Source: Burkholderiales bacterium (GTDB lineage: Bacteria; Pseudomonadota; Gammaproteobacteria; Burkholderiales; SG8-39). From it: a stretch of 6,744 bases of DNA. Below, in pieces: positions 1 through 4,860 of the stretch. Made by a program: the position numbers and the translations under genes. Location: positions 1 to 6,744 of the forward strand of contig DAIDTN010000250.1 of NCBI GenBank assembly GCA_027457185.1, written 5' to 3'. A model generated the notes under the pieces. That model ran no database searches, was not told the origin of the DNA, and saw only the letters and a program-made list of their open reading frames with translations. The first letter of the stretch is position 1; every line of letters starts with the position of its first letter.

Positions 1-669
1 TATGCCGAATTCGCGCTAGCCGATGAGCGCTATTGCTTTTCCTTGCCGGACGGATACACGGACGCGGAGGCTGCGCCGCTGTTATGCGCGGGACTGATCG
101 GCTATCGCGCGCTGGTCGCCGCCGGCGATGCGAAGCGGATCGGCATCTACGGTTTCGGCGCGGCCGCACATATCATCGCCCAACTGGCTCGCTGGCAGGG
201 GCGGGAAATATTCGCTTTCACCCGGCCGGGCGATGCGGACGGGCAGCGATTCGCGCGCCAATTGGGCGCCGCTTGGGCGGGAGATTCGACCGCAGCGCCA
301 CCGCAGGAATTGGACGCCGCGATTCTGTTCGCTCCCGTGGGCGCATTGATACCGCAGGCGCTTCGCCACACCGCCAAGGGCGGGACGGTGGTGTGCGCCG
401 GCATCCATATGAGCAATATTCCGGAATTCCCCTATTCCATCCTGTGGGGCGAGCGCTGCGTGCGCTCCATTGCCAATCTCACGCGCCGCGACGGCGAGGC
501 TTTTCTGGACATCGCGCCCAAAGCCGGCGTCAGAGCGGAGGTGGAAACGTTCCCTTTAGCTGCGGCCGACGAAGCCCTGCGGCGCCTGGACGCAGGCCGG
601 ATACGCGGCGCGGCCGTTCTCCTCATGGACGATCCCGAAAACAACTCTCGCCGGGGCCGAGAACGATGA
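1..669 (+). CDS. Zinc-type alcohol dehydrogenase family protein, C-terminal part (5' end outside window)
   Basis: The reading frame is open from base 1 and ends at TGA 667-669, giving 222 visible residues. What is visible is mainly the NAD(P)-binding domain of a medium-chain dehydrogenase: a GxGxxA nucleotide motif (GFGAAAH, visible residues 51-57) after a beta strand (IGIY), then an acidic/aromatic stretch (FAFTRPGD) and a second strand (GGTVVCAGIHM) typical of the zinc-containing ADH family. The preceding segment PLLCAGLIGYRAL is the usual helix leading into this domain. The N-terminal catalytic domain, with the zinc ligands expected there, lies outside the window, so activity cannot be judged. 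Known family role: NAD(P)-dependent alcohol/aldehyde oxidoreduction in the cytoplasm. The tail after GAAVLLM is about ten residues of charged sequence (DDPENNSRRGRER) that looks unconserved. The next gene on the same strand is an ene-reductase. The substrate is unknown. Confidence 0.9.
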   Translation, partial: YAEFALADERYCFSLPDGYTDAEAAPLLCAGLIGYRALVAAGDAKRIGIYGFGAAAHIIAQLARWQGREIFAFTRPGDADGQRFARQLGAAWAGDSTAAPPQELDAAILFAPVGALIPQALRHTAKGGTVVCAGIHMSNIPEFPYSILWGERCVRSIANLTRRDGEAFLDIAPKAGVRAEVETFPLAAADEALRRLDAGRIRGAAVLLMDDPENNSRRGRER

Positions 670-782
670 TGCGGATAGGTCTTGCGAGTTTGGCAGATGC
701 AAAAACGTGGTAACCGAGATGGAGGCGCTTCCCGCGACCTGGTATCGATAACGGTTTCCGAGCATAATGCGGCAACAGCTCT

Positions 783-795
783 CGCCAATTTGGCG
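783..795. promoter_or_regulatory. Near-perfect palindrome upstream of the ene-reductase gene, possible operator
   Basis: CGCCAA-T-TTGGCG has perfect 6-base arms around a single central T, 51 bases before the ene-reductase ATG. A -10-like CATAAT lies at 763-768, so transcription starting there would begin just before the palindrome, a geometry typical of a repressor site. No convincing -35 box precedes it (TGGTAT at 740-745 is the base-17 candidate). The operator role is inference only; it could also simply be a short RNA stem. Confidence 0.25.
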
Positions 796-808
796 TCGAC
801 CCTTCAGG

Positions 809-828
809 CAGCCGGCGTTCAGCCGGCG
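809..828 (+). repeat. Short tandem CAGCCGGCG repeat able to form a hairpin
   Basis: CAGCCGGCG occurs at 809-817 and again at 820-828. Because GCCGGC is self-complementary, the two copies can pair (811-816 with 822-827) into a 6-bp stem with a 5-base loop, about 19 bases before the ene-reductase start. No T-run follows, so this is not a standard terminator. It might affect ribosome access or be incidental GC-rich sequence. Confidence 0.3.
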
Positions 829-846
829 CAGAAAAAGAGAAAGCGC

Positions 847-2007
847 ATGACCCAGCCACTTTTGTTCACGCCGCTGCGCGTGCGCGAGCTCACACTCAGG
901 AACCGAGTGGTGGTCGCGCCCATGCACCAGTATTCCGCGGTGAAAGGTTACCCCGCCGACTGGCATCTGATGAACGCGGGACGCTACGCGGCCGGCGGTG
1001 CGGGGCTGGTGATACTCGAGTCGACCAAGGTCGAGCGCCGCGGCTGCGGCACGGTGGGCGACCTCGGCATCTGGGACGACGCCTTTGTGCCTCAGCTCGC
1101 GCGCGTCGCCGATTTCGTGCACCAGTGCGGCGCCGCGGCCGGCATCCAGCTTGGGCACTCGGGGCGCAAGGCGCGCATCCAGCGTCCCTGGGAAGGCGGG
1201 CGTCCGCTGGAGCGCGCCGAGGCGGTCGCTCTGGGGACCGAAGACTGGGATGCGTGGGAACTGGTCGCGCCCAGCGCCTTGCCCGCGGACGAGGGTGCGC
1301 CTGCGCCGCGCGCACTTGCACGCGAGGAGATCCGCGCCGTGGCCGAGGCCTGGGGCAAGGCCGCGGCACGCGCGCACGCCGCCGGGTTCGACGTGGTGGA
1401 GATCCACGGCGCGCACGGATTTCTGATCCACGAGTTTCTCTCGCCGCTGGCGAATCAGCGTACCGACGAATACGGCGGCTCGGAGGCAAAGCGCATGCGC
1501 TTCGCGCTCGAAGTATGCGAGTGCGTGCGCGCGACCTGGCCGCCGGGGAAGCCGCTGTTCCTGCGCCTGTCGGCCGAGGACGATGCCGGCTGGGGGCCGG
1601 CGCAGAGCGTGGCGCTGGCGAAGCTGGTGAAGCCGATGGGGGTGGACGTGATCGACTGCAGCTCGGGCGGCATCCTCGGCAAGCCGCCCGCCGGCGCGGT
1701 AAAACCCGCTTACGGCTATCAAGTGCCCTACGCCGAAAAAATCAAGAAAGAGGGCAGGATCATGACCATGGCCGTGGGCTTGATCGTGCATGCCGAGCAG
1801 GCCGAGGCCATCCTACAGGAGGGCCGGGCGGACCTGGTCGCGCTTGCGCGCGAAATGCTCTACAACCCGAATTGGGCCATGGACGCCGCGCAGAAACTGG
1901 GAGCCGATGCGGAGTTCGAGCTGGCGCCGCCGCCCTACCGCTACTGGCTCGCGCGGCGCGCGGCTACGGTGCCGGAAGTAAAGCCCTCGACTTTTGGCAG
2001 CCGCTGA
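847..2007 (+). CDS. FMN-dependent ene-reductase, Old Yellow Enzyme family (YqjM/XenA-like NADH:flavin oxidoreductase)
   Basis: This gene encodes 386 residues, in the normal range for the YqjM/XenA branch. It is a cytoplasmic TIM-barrel flavoprotein expected to pass hydride from NAD(P)H through FMN to activated alkenes such as enones. Visible landmarks are: N-terminal APMHQYS (24-30); GIQLGHSGRKA (99-109), with Gln101 and Lys108 as likely flavin/active-site positions; EIHGAHGFLIHEFLSP, with substrate-binding His187 and His190; the QRTDEYGGS signature directly after; LRLSAED with Arg240; VIDCSSGG; and the FMN-phosphate segment GRADLVALAREML (326-338). Compared with YqjM, Cys26 is His27 here and Tyr169 is Phe192, while Tyr28 is kept as Tyr29. 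The frame is open back to an ATG at 682, but the family homology starts at 847, where a purine-rich stretch (831-843) gives a weak ribosome site. It is 177 bases downstream of the alcohol dehydrogenase and convergent with the chr genes. The exact substrate is not predictable. Confidence 0.93.
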   Translation: MTQPLLFTPLRVRELTLRNRVVVAPMHQYSAVKGYPADWHLMNAGRYAAGGAGLVILESTKVERRGCGTVGDLGIWDDAFVPQLARVADFVHQCGAAAGIQLGHSGRKARIQRPWEGGRPLERAEAVALGTEDWDAWELVAPSALPADEGAPAPRALAREEIRAVAEAWGKAAARAHAAGFDVVEIHGAHGFLIHEFLSPLANQRTDEYGGSEAKRMRFALEVCECVRATWPPGKPLFLRLSAEDDAGWGPAQSVALAKLVKPMGVDVIDCSSGGILGKPPAGAVKPAYGYQVPYAEKIKKEGRIMTMAVGLIVHAEQAEAILQEGRADLVALAREMLYNPNWAMDAAQKLGADAEFELAPPPYRYWLARRAATVPEVKPSTFGSR

Positions 2008-2008
2008 A

Positions 2009-2033
2009 CGTTCGGGCGCGCTGCGCCTGAACG
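2009..2033 (+). terminator. Strong hairpin just after the ene-reductase stop codon
   Basis: CGTTCGGGCGC (2009-2019) pairs with GCGCCTGAACG (2023-2033) over 11 bp, with one G-U wobble and a 3-base loop, starting one base after the stop codon. There is no T-run, so if it ends transcription it either depends on Rho or acts mainly to protect the mRNA 3' end. The structure is visible in the sequence; the terminator role is inferred from its position. Confidence 0.5.
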
Positions 2034-2046
2034 CCGCAGTTCAGAG

Positions 2047-2093
2047 CCGATTCAATAAGAGGGGATACCTCCCCTCGTGCTCCCCTAAATCGG
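2047..2093. terminator. Nested inverted repeat in the convergent intergenic gap
   Basis: An inner stem GAGGGGA/TCCCCTC (2059-2065 with 2070-2076, 4-base loop TACC) lies within an outer perfect 6-bp pair CCGATT/AATCGG (2047-2052 with 2088-2093). It sits between two converging genes, where bidirectional transcription stops are expected. No poly-T follows on either strand, so intrinsic termination is not certain. Confidence 0.4.
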
Positions 2094-2096
2094 ACA

Positions 2097-2118
2097 GTAG
2101 CAAAATGAATTTTGCTAC
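2097..2118. terminator. Perfect hairpin, probable bidirectional terminator between the ene-reductase and chr genes
   Basis: GTAGCAAAA (2097-2105) and TTTTGCTAC (2110-2118) are perfectly complementary around the loop TGAA. The inner A/T pairs put a TTTT on the descending arm in both orientations, and on the + strand GGTTTCTT follows. It lies 6 bases beyond the stop codon of the minus-strand chr pair, so it is placed to end that operon as well as read-through from the ene-reductase. It is much more AT-rich than its surroundings. Confidence 0.55.
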
Positions 2119-2124
2119 GGTTTC

Positions 2125-2652
2125 TTAGAGCATCCCGCTCATCCCCGCGACTGCGCCGACAAGGATCAGCCACACCGGATTCAGCCTGGTGCGCAACATC
2201 AGCGCGGCGGTCGCGAGCGTCAAGAGGACGCCGCGCCAGTCGGGATCGGCCGAGTGCGCGAGGACCCAGCCGCTGGAGAGCGTGAGCCCGATGGCAATCG
2301 GACCGAGTCCGCCGCGAATCGCGCGGCCCAGCGGCGCGTCGGCGTTGTTTGCGCTCATGCGCGTGACCGCGAGCGTCAGCAGGATCGGTGGGGCGATCAT
2401 CGCCAGCGTGGCCACGATCGCGCCGGCCCAGCCGTCGAGTTGCCAGCCCAGCAGCGTCACGAACATCATGTTGGGGCCGGGGGCGGCCTGACCGAGCGCG
2501 TAGGCATCGGCGAACTGGGTGGCGCTGAGCCAGTGGTTGGCTTCGACCACGTAGCGCTGCATGTCCGGCAGGATTGAACTGACGCCGCCGATCGCCATCA
2601 GCGACAGCAGTGCGAAATGCAGGCCCAGGGCAGGCAGATCGACTGCGTCCAT
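2125..2652 (-). CDS. Short-chain chromate transporter family protein, second (C-terminal-type) CHR domain
   Basis: This gene encodes 175 residues of hydrophobic inner-membrane protein consisting of a single CHR domain, about half of a full two-domain ChrA. Family marks are MAIGGVSSILPDMQRYVV (19-36), corresponding to the first CHR helix motif, and ALGQAAPGPNMMF (52-64) with the signature PGPN at 58-61. Several membrane segments follow, including GWAGAIVATLAMIAPPILLTLAV and the C-terminal VWLILVGAVAGMSGML. The ATG overlaps the stop codon of the upstream chr gene by one base (TGATG), with GAGG (2657-2660, complement) as a ribosome site inside that gene. This implies coupled translation and a two-subunit transporter. 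CHR proteins are known to export chromate; half-size pairs are known, but not all have been tested, so chromate as substrate is an inference. Confidence 0.88.
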   Translation of the reverse strand: MDAVDLPALGLHFALLSLMAIGGVSSILPDMQRYVVEANHWLSATQFADAYALGQAAPGPNMMFVTLLGWQLDGWAGAIVATLAMIAPPILLTLAVTRMSANNADAPLGRAIRGGLGPIAIGLTLSSGWVLAHSADPDWRGVLLTLATAALMLRTRLNPVWLILVGAVAGMSGML

Positions 2653-3230
2653 CAGGCCTCGTCGCGCCAGGCGGCAGCGATCGCAAAAGGCGCCAGCGCG
2701 CCGACGACAGCGAGCAATGGCCAGCGCAGCGCGCCGACGCCGGCCAGTGCCAGCGCGGTAAACAGCCAGGGGCGCCAGTGCCGCTTCAGGCTGCCGGTCA
2801 TTTTCAGACCGGTGGCGAGCACCAGGCCCGCCGCCACGGCCGACATGCCCGCGAGCGCATGCTGTACCAGCGGCAAGGTGCCGTAGCTGCGGTAGGCGAG
2901 GCCAAGCGCGATCATGATCGCGAATGGGCCGCCCACCAGTCCGGCGATGGCGGCCGCCGCCCCGGCATAGCCGGCGAAACGGTAGCCTATCATCACTGCC
3001 ATATTGCCGATATTCGGGCCTGGCAACAGTTGCCCCAGTGCGAGCGTTTCGACGAACTCGCGTTGCGTGAGCCAGCCTTTCTGCTCGACCAGGGTGCGGT
3101 GTGCCCAGGGCAGCACGCCGCCAAAACCGGATAGCGCCAGCTGCGAAAACGCGAGGAAGATTTCGAGCGGACCGATGCTGCGTGCGTCGGGAGCGGGCGT
3201 ATTGCCGACAGGTGGCGGGGGCAGAGCCAT
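2652..3230 (-). CDS. Short-chain chromate transporter family protein, first (N-terminal-type) CHR domain
   Basis: This gene encodes 192 residues with one CHR domain. After a proline-rich, poorly conserved start (1-18) come FLAFSQLALSGFGGVLPW (25-42, with the GFGG motif at 35-38), the soluble EQKGWLTQREFVETLALGQ link, and LLPGPNIGNMAV with PGPN at 70-73. About four further hydrophobic stretches follow to the C-terminus. This is the classic N-terminal-half pattern, and its partner lies immediately downstream with a one-base overlap. The start ATG (3228-3230) has only a weak upstream ribosome site, and no in-frame alternative looks better. The gene is read divergently from the ABC importer operon. 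The likely role is a membrane subunit of a chromate or related oxyanion exporter. No ChrB-type regulator is in view. A frameshifted single chrA is unlikely because both halves start and end cleanly. Confidence 0.9.
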   Translation of the reverse strand: MALPPPPVGNTPAPDARSIGPLEIFLAFSQLALSGFGGVLPWAHRTLVEQKGWLTQREFVETLALGQLLPGPNIGNMAVMIGYRFAGYAGAAAAIAGLVGGPFAIMIALGLAYRSYGTLPLVQHALAGMSAVAAGLVLATGLKMTGSLKRHWRPWLFTALALAGVGALRWPLLAVVGALAPFAIAAAWRDEA

Positions 3231-3262
3231 GGGCGTATCCGTTGTAAGCGCAATGGGCCTGC

Positions 3263-3268
3263 ATTATC
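3263..3268 (-). promoter_or_regulatory. Possible -10 element for the chr pair
   Basis: On the minus strand this reads GATAAT, one mismatch from TATAAT, 32 bases before the first chr start codon. The sequence 17-18 bases further upstream (CTTACTC) is a poor -35. It is the best -10 match in the upstream region, but the call rests on one hexamer. Confidence 0.3.
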
Positions 3269-3406
3269 GGGGAAAATGAGGGTCGGAGTAAGTTTTCGCC
3301 AACTTGCGACGGTGTACTCGGAACGGCCGCGGCGGCCGGGCCGTCGTCATCCGCGTTGCGTTCACCCTGTTTCTTTCCGGACCAACGACCGGCGTCGCGC
3401 GCACAT

Positions 3407-3417
3407 TGATATATACT
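3407..3417 (+). promoter_or_regulatory. Possible extended -10 promoter for the ABC importer operon
   Basis: TGATATATACT combines a TGn extension with TATATA (3410-3415), or alternatively TATACT (3412-3417), in an otherwise GC-rich region. Transcription would start near 3422, leaving a leader of roughly 27 bases with the strong ribosome site of the binding protein. There is no recognisable TTGACA-like -35, which fits an extended -10 or an activator-dependent promoter. Confidence 0.4.
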
Positions 3418-3437
3418 GACGGGTATTGTTTCATTTC

Positions 3438-3444
3438 GGAGGAG
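3438..3444 (+). promoter_or_regulatory. Strong ribosome binding site of the binding-protein gene
   Basis: GGAGGAG lies 4 bases (6 from the GGAGG core) before the ATG at 3449. It is far stronger than anything in front of livH and fixes the start of the binding protein directly at its signal peptide. Confidence 0.8.
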
Positions 3445-3448
3445 CATC

Positions 3449-4702
3449 ATGATACGCAAGCTGACCGTAGCACTGTTCGTCGCATTTTTCGCAGTCTTCA
3501 CCGGCGCCGCCCGCGCCGCCGGCGCGCCCGCCGAAATCAAGATCGGCACGCTCTACGCGGCCTCGGGCGCTTTCGCCGCGATCTCGATGCCGGTGCATCA
3601 GGGTCTGAAGCTCTGGGTCGACCAGAAGAACGCCGAGGGCGGCGTGTTCGTCAAGCCCTACAACAAGAAGATCCCGATCAAGCTGATCGCCTACGACGAT
3701 CAGAGCAATACCGCGACCGCGGCGACGCTGTACAACCAGCTCATCACCCAGGACAAGGTCGATATCCTGGTGGCGGACTCGGGTTCGCCGCTGACCTCGG
3801 TGGCGGTGCCGATCGCGCGCGAGCACAAGATGCTGCTGATCGACCAGACCGGGACCGGTGCGGCGTTTTTCTCCAAGGACAACCCTTATATCGTGCTGAT
3901 GGCCGACCCGGTGTCTTCCATCTGGCCGAAATACGTCGCCGACTTCCTCACCCAGGACGGCCCCAAGCTCGGCATCAAGCGCATTGCCATCCTCTACGCG
4001 ACCAACGACTTCACCGGCACCCAGGCAAACGCGGTGCGCGGCTTCATCAAGGCGGCCAAGGCCCCGGTCGAAATCGTGTATGACCAGGGCGTGCCGACCA
4101 CCACCACCAGCTACACGGTCATCATCAACAACATTCGCGCCGCCAATCCGGACGCCGTGATCACCCTCGGCTTCCCCAACAACGACATATCCTACCTGCG
4201 CAACCTGCAGGACAGCGGCGTCAAGTTCAAGTGGCAGTTCAACATCTATCCGGGCCTGGAAACCGAGGGCCTGAAGAAGACCGTGGGCGTCAAAGGCCTC
4301 GAATACATCTTTACCTATGTCCCGTCTTCGGTGATCGAATACAAGCCCGAGTTCGGCATGTCGCTGCCGCAATTCCGCGATGCCTGGCACAAGAAATACA
4401 CCGACGACAAGGTCGAGTTCGGCTTCAATTCGGTGGCGGGCTACACCACCGGCCTGGTGCTGGAGAACGCGCTCAAGGCGACCGAAAGCATGGACCAGCT
4501 GGCGCTGCGCAAGGCGATTTTCGGCTTGTCGGGCAAGTTGAAGACCATCGACGGCACGTTCGAACTCGACGAAACCGGCGCGCAGATCGGCGAGATCACG
4601 CCCCTGGGCCAGATCGTGCCGGACGGCAAGGGCGGCCTGAAGTTCGTGGTGGTCTATCCGCACGAGGCAGCGAGCGGCAAGCCGGTCTATCCGGCGAAGT
4701 GA
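3449..4702 (+). CDS. Liv/HAAT-type ABC transporter periplasmic substrate-binding protein
   Basis: This gene encodes 417 residues. The N-terminus has a Sec signal peptide: positive IRK, a hydrophobic core to about residue 18, and a cleavage site probably after ARA (21-23). The mature protein begins with EIKIGTLYAASGAFAAI, the first strand and ligand-loop region of the Peripla_BP_6 (LivJ/LivK-like) fold, followed by GLKLWVDQKNAEGG and IKLIAYDDQSNTATAATLYNQLI, both characteristic. DILVADSGSPLTSVAVPIA is the usual Ser/Thr-rich ligand-binding loop. The second lobe has IKRIAILYATNDFTGTQ and PDAVITLGFPNND, and GYTTGLVLENALKATES occurs near the end. It captures a small solute in the periplasm and delivers it to the LivH/LivM permease encoded next. 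At 417 residues it is longer than E. coli LivJ/LivK (about 370), so branched-chain amino acids should not be assumed; amides, urea or organic acids are alternatives. It is the first gene of the operon and has a strong ribosome site. Confidence 0.93.
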   Translation: MIRKLTVALFVAFFAVFTGAARAAGAPAEIKIGTLYAASGAFAAISMPVHQGLKLWVDQKNAEGGVFVKPYNKKIPIKLIAYDDQSNTATAATLYNQLITQDKVDILVADSGSPLTSVAVPIAREHKMLLIDQTGTGAAFFSKDNPYIVLMADPVSSIWPKYVADFLTQDGPKLGIKRIAILYATNDFTGTQANAVRGFIKAAKAPVEIVYDQGVPTTTTSYTVIINNIRAANPDAVITLGFPNNDISYLRNLQDSGVKFKWQFNIYPGLETEGLKKTVGVKGLEYIFTYVPSSVIEYKPEFGMSLPQFRDAWHKKYTDDKVEFGFNSVAGYTTGLVLENALKATESMDQLALRKAIFGLSGKLKTIDGTFELDETGAQIGEITPLGQIVPDGKGGLKFVVVYPHEAASGKPVYPAK

Positions 4703-4733
4703 GTCCGATCCGTTCGCGGCTGCAATCTGCTTG

Positions 4734-4749
4734 CGGGGCTGCCGCCCCG
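4734..4749 (+). terminator. GC hairpin downstream of the binding-protein gene
   Basis: CGGGGC (4734-4739) pairs perfectly with GCCCCG (4744-4749) around the loop TGCC, 32 bases after the stop codon. No T-run follows. It is more likely an mRNA 3' stabiliser or attenuator than a full stop, because the remaining transporter genes lie just downstream on the same strand. Confidence 0.4.
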
Positions 4750-4750
4750 G

Positions 4751-4832
4751 GTGAGGCGGGGGTGAGAAGCACTTTACCCTCGCACCCCCTAAGTGAGGCG
4801 GGGGTGAGAAGCACTTTACTCCCGCACCCCCT
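4751..4832 (+). repeat. Tandem pair of 40-base imperfect repeats (two copies, 42-base period)
   Basis: Copy 1 is 4751-4790 and copy 2 is 4793-4832, separated by AA. They match at 38 of 40 positions, differing only at unit positions 28 (C/T) and 30 (T/C). Each unit contains GGGGGTG near its start and CACCCCC near its end (4758-4764 with 4783-4789 in copy 1), so each can fold alone (7-bp stem, 18-base loop), and CACCCCC of copy 1 can instead pair with GGGGGTG of copy 2 (4800-4806). No transposase or CRISPR gene is near. A dispersed REP-like intergenic repeat is the best guess, but two copies in one gap could also be a local duplication. Confidence 0.85.
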
Positions 4833-4860
4833 GAGGGCGGCCCCGGGCGCGCGCTGAACA

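Larger units (their letters stand above)
3231..3448. other. Divergent intergenic region between the chr pair and the ABC importer operon
   Basis: These 218 bases hold the 5' flanks of both transcription units and no credible gene. Visible elements are a -10-like hexamer for the chr side (3263-3268), a short inverted repeat AAGTT-N6-AACTT (3290-3305), a GC-rich inverted repeat ACGGCC-N10-GGCCGT (3323-3344), and an AT-rich extended -10-like site before the binding-protein gene (3407-3417). The two inverted repeats lie between the candidate promoters and could bind a regulator, but no specific factor can be named. Confidence 0.6.
4703..4860 (+). other. Structured intergenic region between binding-protein and livH genes
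   Basis: These 158 bases lie inside an otherwise tightly packed operon. They hold, in order, a short GC hairpin (4734-4749), two tandem 40-base repeats (4751-4832), and a GC-rich tail (4835-4853) that partly mirrors the first hairpin. Position and base-pairing potential suggest a role like the REP elements of malE-malF: protecting the upstream message and lowering expression of the permease genes. This functional reading is inference. Confidence 0.55.

Noticed and set aside
614..665. CGTTCTC/GAGAACG inverted repeat at the end of the alcohol dehydrogenase as a terminator
   Set aside because: The 7-base arms are separated by about 38 bases, lie within the coding sequence and have no T-run, so this is likely chance.
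682..846. In-frame N-terminal extension of the ene-reductase by 55 residues from ATG 682
   Set aside because: The extra sequence resembles no part of the OYE fold, and the family's usual start aligns with ATG 847. The open frame is expected in GC-rich DNA.
556..1791. Long minus-strand open frame (411 codons) opposite the ene-reductase
   Set aside because: It is antisense to a clearly recognisable gene, its protein is Arg/His/Ala-rich with no domain pattern, and GC-rich third positions routinely create such frames.
2125..3230. Single chrA gene broken by a frameshift
   Set aside because: Each half has its own start, stop and complete CHR domain, with a coupled TGATG junction and a ribosome site. 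Natural half-size pairs are known.
4751..4832. Possible CRISPR array
   Set aside because: Only two copies separated by two bases, with no spacers and no cas genes.
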